DNA from: Sulfitobacter litoralis
GTDB taxonomy: Bacteria > Pseudomonadota > Alphaproteobacteria > Rhodobacterales > Rhodobacteraceae
Assembly: GCF_900103185.1 (NCBI RefSeq)
Contig: NZ_FNJD01000027.1
Coordinates: 1-38,714 of the forward strand
DNA length: 38,714 nucleotides
Reading direction: 5' to 3'
Positions 1-8,700 of the stretch are shown here, piece by piece; positions within the stretch are counted from its first letter, which is position 1; each line of letters starts with the position of its first letter. Both the position numbers and the translations under genes were made by a program. The notes under the pieces are model-generated. The model was not told the origin of the DNA. It worked only from the letters and a program-made list of their open reading frames with translations, and made no database searches.

Positions 1-339
1 CCATCGCACCGGCCTGGCGCAGGGCTTGGCAGGAAGTGATCCCGTTCTTTGCTTTTGATCCCGCCATCCGAAAGATCATCTACACCACCAACGCAATTGA
101 AAGCTTGAACCGTGTAATCCGCAAATCGATTAAGACGCGGGGATCGTTCCCGACCGAAGGCGCAGCCACGAAGCTGATCTACTTGGCGATCCGCAAGTTT
201 GAGAAAGGCGGCCGAAATGTTCGAGAATGGTTTGCGGCCCGCAATCATTTCGCCATAATGTTTGAGGATCGCTTCAATGCGTGACTGTATCTAAAACCCG
301 CATGGGCCAGACCAGATACACAAAGTTCATGACACTCCC
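1..339 (+). mobile_element. Right end of an IS256-family insertion sequence (partial)
   Basis: Contains the end of a Mutator/IS256-type transposase reading rightward, followed by about 55 bases of non-coding end. The sequence finishing at about 339, read on the minus strand, starts GGGAGTGTCATGAACTTTG, which has the look of IS256-family terminal inverted repeats in alphaproteobacteria. The porin reading frame becomes recognisable immediately afterwards, so I place the element boundary near 339. The left end lies outside the window, so the inverted repeat and the 8-9 base target duplication cannot be confirmed. Confidence 0.75.
3..284 (+). CDS. IS256-family (Mutator-type) transposase, C-terminal part
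   Basis: The frame is open from the window edge, so this is only the last 93 codons. The motif YTTNAIESLNRVIRK (about residues 26-40 of the fragment) is the signature of the C-terminal catalytic part of IS256-family DDE transposases and holds the catalytic Glu (in NAIES). The end, with a run of Arg and aromatic residues (FEDRFNA), also fits the family. It would cut and paste its own element by binding the terminal repeats. No damage is visible in the part present. It ends about 55 bases before the inferred right end of the element, which is normal. Confidence 0.9.
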   Translation: MAPAWRRAWQEVIPFFAFDPAIRKIIYTTNAIESLNRVIRKSIKTRGSFPTEGAATKLIYLAIRKFEKGGRNVREWFAARNHFAIMFEDRFNA

Positions 340-1267
340 GAACTTGGCGTTCTGAGCGTTGACGACGGCGTCGATACAAACACCACGTTTATCGACAACG
401 ATAACTCCAACAGCCGCGTCGGCCTGACCATGACCCAAGCGCTGCAAAACGGCTCCGAATTGCGCCTGACCTTCGAAGCGGGCCTTGGCCTGACCGGGTC
501 TTCCGCCATCAACGGTTCCGACGACAGCCTGGACGTCGACTACCACCGCACCGAGCTGCGCAAGCTGGAACTGGCGTACCGCACACCAAACGCGGGTATC
601 TTCTCGTTTGGTCAGGGTAGCACGTCGACTGACGGCTCCGCCGAAGCAGACTTCTCGCGTACCGGCGTTGCAGCCTATGTAGGCATCAGCGATATCGCGG
701 GCAGCCAACGGGTCGTTTGACGGCAGCCGTCGTTTCCGCGTTCGCTATGACACCCCAGTCTTCAACGGCTTCTCTGCCTCCGTATCCTACGGTCAAGAAG
801 TCCTGAGCTCGGGCAATGACAACGACTACACCGATGTTGGTACACGCTACGTTCAAGACTACGGCGACTATTCGGTCGATGCACGTCTAGGCTATTCGTT
901 CCGTGACACCAGCAACGATCTGGTCATGGGCTCCGCCGCTGTTCTGCACCAACCAACCGGTCTGAACCTTGCCGTTTCTGCTGGCCGCAAAGTCGCGGGT
1001 GACGCGGATTACGCTTACATCAAAGCAGGCATCACGCGCGATTACATCGCCGCGGGCGAGACATCCTTCTCGGTTGATTACTACGACGGGAACGATTTCG
1101 TTGTCGCAGGCTCCAGCACCTCTTCCGTGGGTGTCGCCGTTGTGCAGCGTCTTGATGCGTATAACACCGAGCTTTACGCGACACACCGCAGCTATGACTT
1201 CGACGACGCGTCGGCATCCTATCAGGATCTGGACGTGACCTTCGTCGGCGCACGCTGGGAGTTCTAA
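340..1267 (+). pseudogene. Outer-membrane porin, 5'-truncated by the IS and frameshifted
   Basis: From about 340 the first frame reads as a general porin of the alphaproteobacterial type (alternating beta strands with Asp/Ser/Gly loops, segments such as NSNSRVGLTMTQ and LRLTFEAGLGL). It runs to a stop at 718-720. The homology continues in the next frame from about 701-713 (SFDGSRRFRVRYDTP) without a break and ends at 1267 with a C-terminal Phe (RWEF), the usual beta-barrel assembly signal. The signal peptide and first strands are missing because the IS256 end sits at 339. So it is broken twice: an insertion (or IS-mediated deletion) at the 5' end and a one-base-type frameshift near 700-712. 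It would have been a trimeric diffusion porin. The frameshift could be a sequencing error, but the 5' loss would still inactivate it unless a fusion start exists. Confidence 0.8.
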
Positions 1268-1276
1268 GCAACATTC

Positions 1277-1310
1277 GCCTTTGCCCGATCTTTTTGGGCA
1301 AAGGCATTTC
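1277..1310 (+). terminator. Rho-independent terminator of the porin gene
   Basis: A perfect 10-base stem, GCCTTTGCCC at 1277-1286 and GGGCAAAGGC at 1296-1305, with a 9-base T-rich loop, starts 9 bases after the porin stop and is followed by ATTTCCGTTT. Position and shape fit an intrinsic terminator for the plus strand. Confidence 0.8.
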
Positions 1311-1422
1311 CGTTTGCATCATCAATCGTGAATTGCCCAACCTGCAGTTTTACGGCATAAATGCCAGCAGCAGTTAGGGCAGCCTCGGGATCAACCCGGC
1401 GTCCAAGAGATGAGGCAAAACG

Positions 1423-1782
1423 ATGGTACGACTTTTCACGATTTTATGTGTTGTTGGCACGCTGGCCGCTTGCGGGGGGCCGCGCGGCTATAACCCCAGC
1501 GGCGGACTTGGCCGGGGCGCTGTGCTTTTTGCCACGGGACCGATTAATTCCGCTTGCTTGCAGTCGGGTCGCAAACAAGCCAGCGCCGCACGCTGCGGAT
1601 GCATTCAGGCCGTCGCCGACAGAGAGCTTTCCTCGTCTGATCAACGCCGCGGTGCGCGCGTATTCGGCGACCCGCACACCCTGCAAGAGGCGCGCCAGTC
1701 CGATAACAAAAGCGACAATGATTTCTGGGCCGTCTGGAAAGCCTACGGGCAGACCGCATCGACCCTGTGCAGCGCCACCTGA
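1423..1782 (+). CDS. Small conserved lipoprotein of unknown function
   Basis: 119 residues. The N-terminus is a lipoprotein signal: hydrophobic stretch then the lipobox LAAC with the acylated Cys at residue 17, so it should be a membrane-anchored lipoprotein. The body has paired cysteines (ACLQ..., CGCIQAVAD) and a later Cys near the C-terminus. The segment INSACLQSGRK, then CIQAVADRELS and DQRRGARVF, is a pattern I associate with a small roseobacter family sometimes labelled 'arginine transporter', a label with no functional support. The start is preceded by GATGAGG, a reasonable ribosome site. A longer overlapping frame (from 1361) has no protein-like character. It is followed by a palindrome that separates it from the convergent phosphatase gene. 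Confidence 0.75.
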   Translation: MVRLFTILCVVGTLAACGGPRGYNPSGGLGRGAVLFATGPINSACLQSGRKQASAARCGCIQAVADRELSSSDQRRGARVFGDPHTLQEARQSDNKSDNDFWAVWKAYGQTASTLCSAT

Positions 1783-1799
1783 ATAATTAAGGTTCCGGC

Positions 1800-1818
1800 G
1801 GCAGGGGGGCCCCCTGCC
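1800..1818. terminator. Perfect GC-rich palindrome between convergent genes
   Basis: GGCAGGGGG (1800-1808), one base, then CCCCCTGCC (1810-1818): a 9-base perfect inverted repeat. It lies between the stop of the lipoprotein gene (1782) and the stop of the phosphatase gene (1819), and touches the latter. It has no U-tract on either strand, so it is at best a weak bidirectional terminator or an mRNA 3'-end stabiliser. Confidence 0.45.
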
Positions 1819-2283
1819 CTAAGACGTTGGGCGTGTTGGCGGGCCGAAACGGTCGATCAGGCGATCCTTGATCTGATCGCGGGCCGCCCGATACTGTTCT
1901 ATCTTGGCCTCACGGGTTTCACCCAAGCCCGTCGGATCAAGAATGGGCCAATATTCCACCGTCAGGTGATAAAAGCGTGTCAGCTCCAGCGCGCGGCGTT
2001 GGCTGGCAGGGCTCAGCGCGATGATCAGGTCAAACGAACTTAGGTCATCGCCCCAATTTTCCATCTCGTCAAAGCTGCGCGACCGATGGCGCGACAGCTC
2101 AACGTCCAGTTCTTGGCAAACTGCGATCGAAAAGCCGTCGATCTCGAGATCGTTCATCACGCCGACGGATTGCACATAGGTGCCCGTGCCGTAGAACTTT
2201 TTCATCAACCCTTCGGCCATAGGCGACCGTACCGCGTTGTGATCGCAGCAAAACAGCACCGATTGGGGCAGTTTCTGGATCAT
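1819..2283 (-). CDS. Low-molecular-weight phosphatase (ArsC/LMW-PTP-like)
   Basis: 154 residues, usual for the low-molecular-weight protein tyrosine phosphatase / thioredoxin-type arsenate reductase fold. The phosphate loop is at the N-terminus: C13-DHNAV-R19-S20, matching CX5R(S/T), preceded by a hydrophobic strand (SVLFC). A candidate general acid Asp is D116 in ILDPTG. Members hydrolyse phosphotyrosine or reduce arsenate; the substrate here is unknown. It starts directly after the stop of the UPF0262 gene (no gap), so both are translated from one mRNA. It is the last minus-strand gene of the murA-hisD cluster. Confidence 0.85.
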   Translation of the reverse strand: MIQKLPQSVLFCCDHNAVRSPMAEGLMKKFYGTGTYVQSVGVMNDLEIDGFSIAVCQELDVELSRHRSRSFDEMENWGDDLSSFDLIIALSPASQRRALELTRFYHLTVEYWPILDPTGLGETREAKIEQYRAARDQIKDRLIDRFGPPTRPTS

Positions 2284-2763
2284 CTAGCCGCCGTAATGCA
2301 GAACGCAGATCAAGGTGAACAGGCGGCGGGCCGTGTCGGTGTCGATCTCGGCCTTGCCTTCAAGCCGCTCTTGCAGCACCCGAGAGCCTTCGTTGTGAAT
2401 CCCGCGCCGCGCCATATCGATGGTCTCGATCTGAGCTGGCGCTGATTTCTTGACGGCCTCAAAGTAGGATTCGCAAATCTGGAAGTAGTCTTTGACAACC
2501 TGCCGGAATGGCCCCAGCGACAGATGGAATTCTGCCGCCTTTTCAGCGGCTTCAGTGTTCACATCAAACACCAAACGTTTGTCGCGGATCGACAGTCCCA
2601 GATGGTACGGCCCCTGTGGCACAGGACGGTCGTCGCGCACTGGCAGGGTAAAAACGTTATCCTCCAGCAGGTCAAACATCGCGACCTTGCGCTCTTGTTC
2701 TATCTCGGGCGTGGGTGGGGGCAGGTTCGCGTCGTCAATCGCAATATGCGTGATCCGGGACAT
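2284..2763 (-). CDS. UPF0262 family protein
   Basis: 159 residues, the usual length. Recognised by the family pattern: N-terminal ITHIAIDD, central QGPYHLGLSIRD and LVFDV, then FHLSLGPFRQVVKDYF, and a C-terminal region ending TLICVLHYGG. The function of the family is unknown; it is restricted mainly to alphaproteobacteria and sits beside hisD. No signal peptide or membrane segment, so cytosolic. 94 bases separate it from hisD upstream, and its stop codon abuts the phosphatase start downstream. Confidence 0.88.
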   Translation of the reverse strand: MSRITHIAIDDANLPPPTPEIEQERKVAMFDLLEDNVFTLPVRDDRPVPQGPYHLGLSIRDKRLVFDVNTEAAEKAAEFHLSLGPFRQVVKDYFQICESYFEAVKKSAPAQIETIDMARRGIHNEGSRVLQERLEGKAEIDTDTARRLFTLICVLHYGG

Positions 2764-2857
2764 GGGGACGTCTCATTTAGTGTCTATCCCGCCGACCTTA
2801 GACCGGGCGGCGGGGTTCTACAATTGACATCGGCGGACCGGGCAAAGGGCCGTTGCG

Positions 2858-4159
2858 TCAGTCGTTCAGTTTGCTCAGCCGTGCGGTGACCGAGAGACCG
2901 TGCGCCTCGAGGCTTTCGGATCGCGCCAGTCGTTCTGCCGACGGGCCAATGGCGCGTAACGCATCCGGTGTCATCCGCGCCAAAGTCGTCCGCTTCATAA
3001 AATCTAACACGGACAGCCCGCTGGAGAACCGTGCAGAGCGTGCCGTTGGCAACACGTGGTTCGGCCCGCCAACGTAATCGCCAATCGCTTCTGGCGTCCA
3101 TTGACCAAGGAAGATCGCGCCCGCGTGGGTGATCTGCGCGCTCAGCGCATCCACATCCGCGACGCAAAGTTCAAGGTGCTCAGGAGCGATACGGTTGCTC
3201 AGCTTGGCGGCGGTCGCCAGATCCGGCACGGTGATGATCGCCCCGTTCTCGCGCCAGCTGGTGCCCGCAATCGCGCGCCGTTCCAGCGTTTCCAGTCGGG
3301 CATCCACGGCATCCGATACAGCGCGGCCAAACGCCGGATCTGTGGTGATCAGGATCGACTGGGCGCTTTCATCGTGCTCGGCCTGGCTGAGCAGATCGAG
3401 TGCGATCCAATCGGCGTCATTATCCCCATCCGCGATCACAAGAATTTCCGACGGCCCCGCGATCATATCAATGCCAACCTTGCCGAACACCCGCCGTTTC
3501 GCGGCGGCAACATAGGCGTTGCCGGGGCCGGTGATCGTGTCGACGGGCGGGATCGTGTCGGTGCCATAGGCCAGTGCGGCCACTGCCTGCGCCCCGCCGA
3601 TGCGGTAAATCTCATCGACGCCCGCCAGCCGCGCAGCCAGCAACACCAGCGGGTTCAAAACCCCATCCGGCGTGGGCACAACCATCGCAAGCCGTTCGAC
3701 GCCCGCAACCTTGGCAGGGATCGCATTCATCAAAACAGAGGACGGATAGCTCGCCAGACCGCCCGGCACATAAAGCCCTGCGGCAGAAACCGCGCTCCAC
3801 CGCCAGCCGAGCGTTGCACCCGTGTCGTCCTGCCATTCGGCATCCTCTGGCAATTGGCGCGCGTGGTAGGCGCGGATACGCGCGGCGGCAAGCTCAAGCG
3901 CGGCACGGTCCTCGGTCGATACTTCGGCCACGGCCGCGTCAACTTCGGCTACCGTGATGCGCAGGGTCTCGGGCGTCAGGGCGATACGGTCGAATTTCTT
4001 GGTCAATGCGATCACAGCCGCATCACCCGACGCGCGAACCTGCGCGATAATGTCGGCGACCGTGTCGTCCACATCGGGGCTGTCTTCGCGTTTGGCCGAC
4101 AGCAGCGCTGTAAACGCCTGTTCAAAATCGGGCTGATCAAAGTCTAGGAATTGGGGCAT
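2858..4159 (-). CDS. hisD: Histidinol dehydrogenase
   Basis: 433 residues, full length. Catalyses the last two steps of histidine synthesis, L-histidinol to L-histidine with two NAD+, using a zinc ion. Family motifs in order: TGPGNAYV, DMIAGPSEILV, SQAEHDESAQS (Gln/His zinc ligands), APEHLEL (catalytic Glu-His pair), and GDYVGGPNHVLPT. Cytosolic. It is separated from the DUF2948 gene by 81 bases and lies in the alphaproteobacterial cluster murA, DUF2948, hisD, UPF0262, phosphatase, away from other his genes. No sign of damage. Confidence 0.97.
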   Translation of the reverse strand: MPQFLDFDQPDFEQAFTALLSAKREDSPDVDDTVADIIAQVRASGDAAVIALTKKFDRIALTPETLRITVAEVDAAVAEVSTEDRAALELAAARIRAYHARQLPEDAEWQDDTGATLGWRWSAVSAAGLYVPGGLASYPSSVLMNAIPAKVAGVERLAMVVPTPDGVLNPLVLLAARLAGVDEIYRIGGAQAVAALAYGTDTIPPVDTITGPGNAYVAAAKRRVFGKVGIDMIAGPSEILVIADGDNDADWIALDLLSQAEHDESAQSILITTDPAFGRAVSDAVDARLETLERRAIAGTSWRENGAIITVPDLATAAKLSNRIAPEHLELCVADVDALSAQITHAGAIFLGQWTPEAIGDYVGGPNHVLPTARSARFSSGLSVLDFMKRTTLARMTPDALRAIGPSAERLARSESLEAHGLSVTARLSKLND

Positions 4160-4240
4160 CGGATGTCCTTTGCGCGGCGCAATGGGCTTTGAAGAATCGT
4201 CGCACAGTCAGGCTGCGCGACGAGGGACAAGAAAGAACGC

Positions 4241-4711
4241 TTAGGCCGGATGTTCCGGAAGCTTGCGTGACGGGGCCGCATAGGGGCGCGTCACATCTTT
4301 CAACGTCACATCCAGCGCTTCGACGGTCAGACGAATCACGCCGTCCCCTGCGAGTGTCAGCAGCACGTCACCCGATGGCGCGTCGGTTTCGGTGAATTCG
4401 ATCTGCAACAGCGACAGGATGGTATCCGCATCGCCCTTGTTCACGCCCTGGCTTGAGACGCGCTGCACGTTGCTGAACATCAAAATGGTTTGCACGCGTT
4501 CCGGGGCGTGACGCGACTTGCCGGCGTCCTCCCAGCGAACGCGGTTCAGCAGCAAGGCAAAGCGCCCTTCCTTTTGCAGCCAACGCATTTCCGACCCCGG
4601 AAACACAGCATCCTGCGCCAGCGACGAGATCACCTTGAGGTCTTCGACGTCCAACGCGCCGAGGTTCAGCGGGGCTTCGCGCCCGTCTTCGAAACGTGCA
4701 TCTTCGGTCAT
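4241..4711 (-). CDS. DUF2948 family protein
   Basis: 156 residues. Recognised by family features: [14 protein letters not shown] at about 25-38, [21 protein letters not shown], then SNVQRV and a beta-rich C-terminal half ending in [16 protein letters not shown]. No signal peptide, so cytosolic; function unknown. Its start overlaps the murA stop by 4 bases (ATGA), so it is translationally coupled to murA. The pairing with murA and hisD is a standard arrangement in Rhodobacterales. Confidence 0.85.
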   Translation of the reverse strand: MTEDARFEDGREAPLNLGALDVEDLKVISSLAQDAVFPGSEMRWLQKEGRFALLLNRVRWEDAGKSRHAPERVQTILMFSNVQRVSSQGVNKGDADTILSLLQIEFTETDAPSGDVLLTLAGDGVIRLTVEALDVTLKDVTRPYAAPSRKLPEHPA

Positions 4712-5976
4712 TCTTTGATCCGTTCAATATTTGCGCCCACGCCGCGCAGTTTTGCCACCACATGTTCGTACCCGCGATCCAGATGGTAAACGCGGCTGAC
4801 GCGTGCTTCACCTTCGGCGGCCATACCGGCAAGGATCAACGAGATCGACGCCCGCAAATCGGTCGCCATCACCGGCGCACCTTTCAACTTTTTGACGCCA
4901 TGAACAGTCGCGGTGCCACCATGGACTTCAATATTTGCCCCCATGCGGATCAGCTCCGGCGCGTGCATAAAGCGGTTCTCAAAGATTTTCTCTTCCAGCA
5001 CCGAAGTGCCGTCCGCCGTACAGAGCAGCGCCATCATCTGCGCCTGCAGGTCGGTTGGAAAGCCCGGGAAAGGTTCGGTCGTCACATCGACCGCGCTGAT
5101 CACACCATTGCGCCGCGCGACCTTGAGCCCCTTGTCGGTCTCGGTCACATCGATCCCTGCGGCATCCAGCTTTTCACAAAAGGCCGATAGCAGGTTGATG
5201 CGCCCGCCCAGCAGTTCGACTTCGCCACCGCACATCGCGGGGGCAAGCATATAGGTGCCCAGTTCGATCCGGTCGGTCACAACCCGGTGGGTGGCCCCAT
5301 GCAGACGGTCCACGCCCTGAATCTCGATCCGGCTGGTGCCGTCGCCGTCAATCTGTGCGCCCATAGCGCGCAGGCAGTCGGCAAGGTCCACGATCTCGGG
5401 CTCGCGGGCGGCGTTGTTGATCACCGTCGTCCCCTTGGCCAACGTCGCGGCCATCATGATGTTCTCGGTCGCGCCGACAGAGGCAAAGGGGAAGTCGATG
5501 ACCGCACCTCTCAATGCGCCGCCTTGCGCCTTGGCGTGCAGATAACCGTCACGCAAGTCGATCTCTGCGCCCATCAGGGCCAGACCATCGGTGTGAATAT
5601 CCATCGGACGCGCACCGATCGCGCACCCACCGGGAAGCGACACCTGCGCGTGCCCTTCGCGGGCCAAGAGCGGGCCTAGCACAAGGTTCGACGCCCGCAT
5701 CTTGCGCACGATGTCATATTCGGCGCGTGTGTTGATGTCGCCATGACACGACATCGCCAGAACCTGACCGTCCTGCATTGATGTCACCTCTGCGCCCAAG
5801 GACCGCAGCAATTCGGTCATCGTGCGAATATCGGACAGGCGCGGCGCGTTGGTCAGCGTCAGCGGCTCTTCGGACAGAAGGGTCGCGGGCATCAACGTCA
5901 GACAAGCGTTCTTGGCCCCCGCAATCGGAATTTGTCCGGACAGCTCACCGCCGCCTTTGACCACAATAGAATCCAT
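4708..5976 (-). CDS. murA: UDP-N-acetylglucosamine 1-carboxyvinyltransferase
   Basis: 422 residues, the usual size. First committed step of peptidoglycan synthesis: transfers enolpyruvate from phosphoenolpyruvate to UDP-GlcNAc. K22-N23 in AGAKNACL is the substrate-binding pair, and C118 in [10 protein letters not shown] is the catalytic cysteine (the one fosfomycin alkylates), so this copy should be fosfomycin-sensitive rather than a Cys-to-Asp form. The C-terminal half has [12 protein letters not shown] and the end [20 protein letters not shown]. Cytosolic. A GGCTGAAGG stretch precedes the ATG. Confidence 0.97.
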   Translation of the reverse strand: MDSIVVKGGGELSGQIPIAGAKNACLTLMPATLLSEEPLTLTNAPRLSDIRTMTELLRSLGAEVTSMQDGQVLAMSCHGDINTRAEYDIVRKMRASNLVLGPLLAREGHAQVSLPGGCAIGARPMDIHTDGLALMGAEIDLRDGYLHAKAQGGALRGAVIDFPFASVGATENIMMAATLAKGTTVINNAAREPEIVDLADCLRAMGAQIDGDGTSRIEIQGVDRLHGATHRVVTDRIELGTYMLAPAMCGGEVELLGGRINLLSAFCEKLDAAGIDVTETDKGLKVARRNGVISAVDVTTEPFPGFPTDLQAQMMALLCTADGTSVLEEKIFENRFMHAPELIRMGANIEVHGGTATVHGVKKLKGAPVMATDLRASISLILAGMAAEGEARVSRVYHLDRGYEHVVAKLRGVGANIERIKE

Positions 5977-5979
5977 CCT

Positions 5980-6180
5980 TCAGCCTTCCTTGCTTTGGCC
6001 GGTCGGGCCGTTATCTGTCTGCGTGCTATCATTCTGCGCGTCGTCGCTTTGGGTTTTGTCGCTGCGCGCACGCGCTTGCGCCTTGCGTCGGCCCATATTG
6101 GCTTTCAGCGCGGCCTTTAGCCTGTCTTCCCGCAATTCATTGGGTTTTGGCGGCTTTTGAGGGGCGGTATCCTTTGACAT
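5980..6180 (-). CDS. Small hydrophilic protein upstream of murA
   Basis: 66 residues, highly charged and probably disordered: an N-terminal Lys/Pro-rich part (QKPPKPNELREDRLKAAL), a basic stretch KANMGRRKAQARARSDK, then an Asp/Gln/Thr-rich tail. It ends 3 bases before the murA start and reads in the same direction, so it probably shares the murA transcript. Small proteins with PNELREDRLKAALKANM near murA are familiar to me from roseobacters; no function known. No clear ribosome site is visible before the start. Confidence 0.65.
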   Translation of the reverse strand: MSKDTAPQKPPKPNELREDRLKAALKANMGRRKAQARARSDKTQSDDAQNDSTQTDNGPTGQSKEG

Positions 6181-6264
6181 GTCGATTGTCTAGCGTAGCG
6201 AACCGATATGGTCCAGATTACGCTTGCACCATATTGCGAATGGGGCTAATCACCCGCCCACAGT

Positions 6265-6339
6265 GCTGGAGTAGCTCAGTGGTAGAGCGCGTCATTGGTA
6301 ATGACGAGGTCGGGAGTTCAATCCTCCCCTTCAGCACCA
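6265..6339 (+). tRNA. tRNA-Thr (GGT anticodon)
   Basis: Full cloverleaf with encoded CCA. Acceptor stem GCTGGAG (6265-6271) pairs with CTTCAGC (6329-6335) with one G-T; discriminator A6336, CCA 6337-6339. Anticodon stem CGTCA (6290-6294) and TGACG (6302-6306) encloses the loop TTGGTAA, giving anticodon GGT at 6297-6299. T-arm contains GTTCAATCC. The roughly 135 bases downstream to the next terminator show no gene. Confidence 0.97.
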
Positions 6340-6475
6340 GATCCCCCTTAATGATCATATCTTATTGCCTTTGCCTCTGTTCAAGTTTCGCAGCTGAGTT
6401 GCCCAGCTGATCGGCGTTCTGCTGACCAGTTACGGTTCCGTGCCGTGCACACCTTCGCGAATCGCCGCTGGAACG

Positions 6476-6506
6476 AAAAAACCCCGACCACATGTGCAGC
6501 CGGGGT
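6476..6506 (-). terminator. Rho-independent terminator of the 332-residue membrane protein gene
   Basis: On the minus strand ACCCCG (from 6506) pairs with CGGGGT (to 6481) around a 14-base loop, followed by a run of six T. It sits about 20 bases after the stop of the gene at 6529-7527 and is a classic intrinsic terminator. Confidence 0.8.
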
Positions 6507-6528
6507 CTCAATTTTCACGTAATGCGGA

Positions 6529-7527
6529 TTAACCGCGGTATGTCAGACCGGCAAACAAGCGGCCTTGGTCGCGGTGACGGCCACCGTGGACCGACCCTGC
6601 AACTGATGCGACACCGGCGATCAACGACGCAGCAGCCAGAACAAAGGCTGTCAGAATGGCCGCGTTACGGGCTGCCTGAGCTGCGTCAATTGCAGCTTCT
6701 TTCGCTTCTTCAGCAGCTTGCTCGGCTTCTGCCTTGGCTGCGGCGATTGCCTCTTCGGCCTCTTGGCGCGCGTCCTGCGCTTCGGTCACGACCGTATCGA
6801 CACGCGTTTTCGCCTGAGCTTGTGTCAGATCGGTACGTGCAGCGACGGCACCGGCAAGATAGGTCCGATCCTCTTCGCTCACTTCGCCCGTCCGGTAGAC
6901 ATTAGCCATAATGCTGGCGGTCTGTTGTGCCAGCTCCTCTGGATCAGCAGTGGTCGGGTTAACCTGATTTGGACGCAAAAGCTGGTTCGACAGGTAGTCA
7001 GTCGGATCGTTCTTTGCTTCGTCCGGAATCGCCGCACCGGCAGCATCAGCCAGCCCAGCTGCAGCGCCGCCCACGGCAGAGCCTGCAGCTTCGACAACAG
7101 TACCGGCTGCTTTGCCTGCACCAGCAGCAACATTGCCTGCGGTGTTGGCGGCAAAAGTAAAGGCGGTGGACAGCATAACGGCAGTGATAACCGACCCGAG
7201 GCCCCAAACAACCAGACCATTGATGCCGTCACGTGCAGTCACTTCGTCTTCCGTCGCGCTTTCAACGCGGCGGCGCATACGGCCAGCGATATAGCCCCCT
7301 GCAAGGTAGGACGCGACCAGTGTGATCACCAGCCACAGCGCCGTCAGCACCAGTTCAAGTGTAGAAGAGTCATCTGTCCCGTCCAGCGTGATCGACGCCA
7401 AGCCAAGCGCCGCGCCAAAGCTGGTCAGCAACAGGCCAATGGCCACAGCGACAACGGTACCTGCGAAAATTGCAGGCCAGTCGACATATGATCCGTCGGG
7501 TGTTTTGTCAGTAATTGTCGTATCCAT
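6529..7527 (-). CDS. Multi-pass membrane protein with Ala/Glu-rich helical stalk
   Basis: 332 residues. Hydrophobic segments at about 18-48, 58-82 and 105-130, then a long small-residue/Ala region, a cytosolic or periplasmic segment with an Asn/Pro/Asp-rich stretch, a charged Ala/Glu/Lys helix at about 245-288 (EEAIAAAKAEAEQAAEEAKE), a final membrane segment at about 288-312 and a short basic tail. Similar proteins in Rhizobiales and Rhodobacterales are labelled 'PhnA-like', which says nothing about function. A strong ribosome site (GGGAGG) precedes the ATG. The 24-residue membrane peptide gene lies 23 bases upstream in the same direction. The coiled-coil between membrane anchors suggests a structural or stress-envelope role; this is inference. 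Confidence 0.75.
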   Translation of the reverse strand: MDTTITDKTPDGSYVDWPAIFAGTVVAVAIGLLLTSFGAALGLASITLDGTDDSSTLELVLTALWLVITLVASYLAGGYIAGRMRRRVESATEDEVTARDGINGLVVWGLGSVITAVMLSTAFTFAANTAGNVAAGAGKAAGTVVEAAGSAVGGAAAGLADAAGAAIPDEAKNDPTDYLSNQLLRPNQVNPTTADPEELAQQTASIMANVYRTGEVSEEDRTYLAGAVAARTDLTQAQAKTRVDTVVTEAQDARQEAEEAIAAAKAEAEQAAEEAKEAAIDAAQAARNAAILTAFVLAAASLIAGVASVAGSVHGGRHRDQGRLFAGLTYRG

Positions 7528-7550
7528 GTGAATGCCTCCCCGGCGTCGAA

Positions 7551-7625
7551 TTACGCTAGGCCGATGAGCGAAAGAACCGCCATGACAACAACCACAAGAC
7601 CTACGAGATAAATGATACCGCCCAT
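7551..7625 (-). CDS. 24-residue hydrophobic membrane microprotein
   Basis: Reads MGGIIYLVGLVVVVMAVLSL then IGLA and a stop: 24 residues, one continuous membrane helix with almost no charge. The start has a good ribosome site (AGAGGA, 9-10 bases upstream on the minus strand). It ends 23 bases before the start of the 332-residue membrane protein gene, so the two are likely co-transcribed. The start, the pure transmembrane composition and the spacing argue for a real gene. I recall near-identical one-helix peptides in other roseobacter genomes, but this needs confirmation. Confidence 0.6.
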   Translation of the reverse strand: MGGIIYLVGLVVVVMAVLSLIGLA

Positions 7626-7756
7626 TTGAAATAATCCTCTGTCAGTGCCCGCGCGACATACGCAGGCTTCACAGGGGGAGCGTCATGGAACCGGCAAAGT
7701 TCCGCCAGTTGCTCAAATATTCGACATGTCCTGTGACACAGGGGGCAAAGCCTCCT

Positions 7757-8440
<684 letters not shown>

Positions 8441-8497
8441 TCATTCCCCAACAATACATTTCAGCGCCTGTCCCGCTGTCCATGCGGTGCAAGCTGT

Positions 8498-8662
8498 ACT
8501 GTCTGGCCGGTCTTCTGACTTAGGGTATTCTGGTTCACGCGCCTTCCCGGATATCTCCAGTGGCCTAGGCGCAAACCATCCCCATTACAGCGTTGGGCAC
8601 GTGCGGGACTTTCACCCGCTTCCCGATTCTTCCGCCATGCGGACACCAGACCGCCCTATTGG
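8498..8662 (-). promoter_or_regulatory. Cobalamin (B12) riboswitch
   Basis: Read on the minus strand the conserved blocks appear in order: GGTCTGGTGTCCGC near the start, AATCGGGAAGC, GGTGAAAGTCCCGCAC, GCCCAACGCTGTAATGGGGA (the B12-box part), GCCACTGG, GGGAAGG, then AAGTCAGAAGACCGGCC. The aptamer ends about 60 bases before bluB, leaving room for an expression platform that hides the ribosome site or terminates when adenosylcobalamin is bound. It starts only about 38 bases after the stop of the lysozyme-like gene, so the bluB promoter probably overlaps that gene's 3' end. Confidence 0.95.
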
Positions 8663-8700
8663 GCCACGGCGATCCGCCCGGAACAAGCCCTATCGCGGGA

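Noticed and set aside
1361..1786. 141-codon frame over the lipoprotein gene
   Set aside because: The overlapping frame at 1423-1782 has a clear lipobox and signal peptide; this one has an Arg/Pro-rich random composition.
3056..4147. 363-codon plus-strand frame opposite hisD
   Set aside because: Shadow of a clearly functional hisD; Arg/His-rich composition with no motif.
6265..6339. tRNA-Thr as an integration (att) site
   Set aside because: No integrase gene and no repeated copy of the tRNA 3' end found nearby.
6718..7491. 257-codon plus-strand frame opposite the membrane protein gene
   Set aside because: Shadow of the real minus-strand gene, which has a ribosome site, membrane segments and a terminator.
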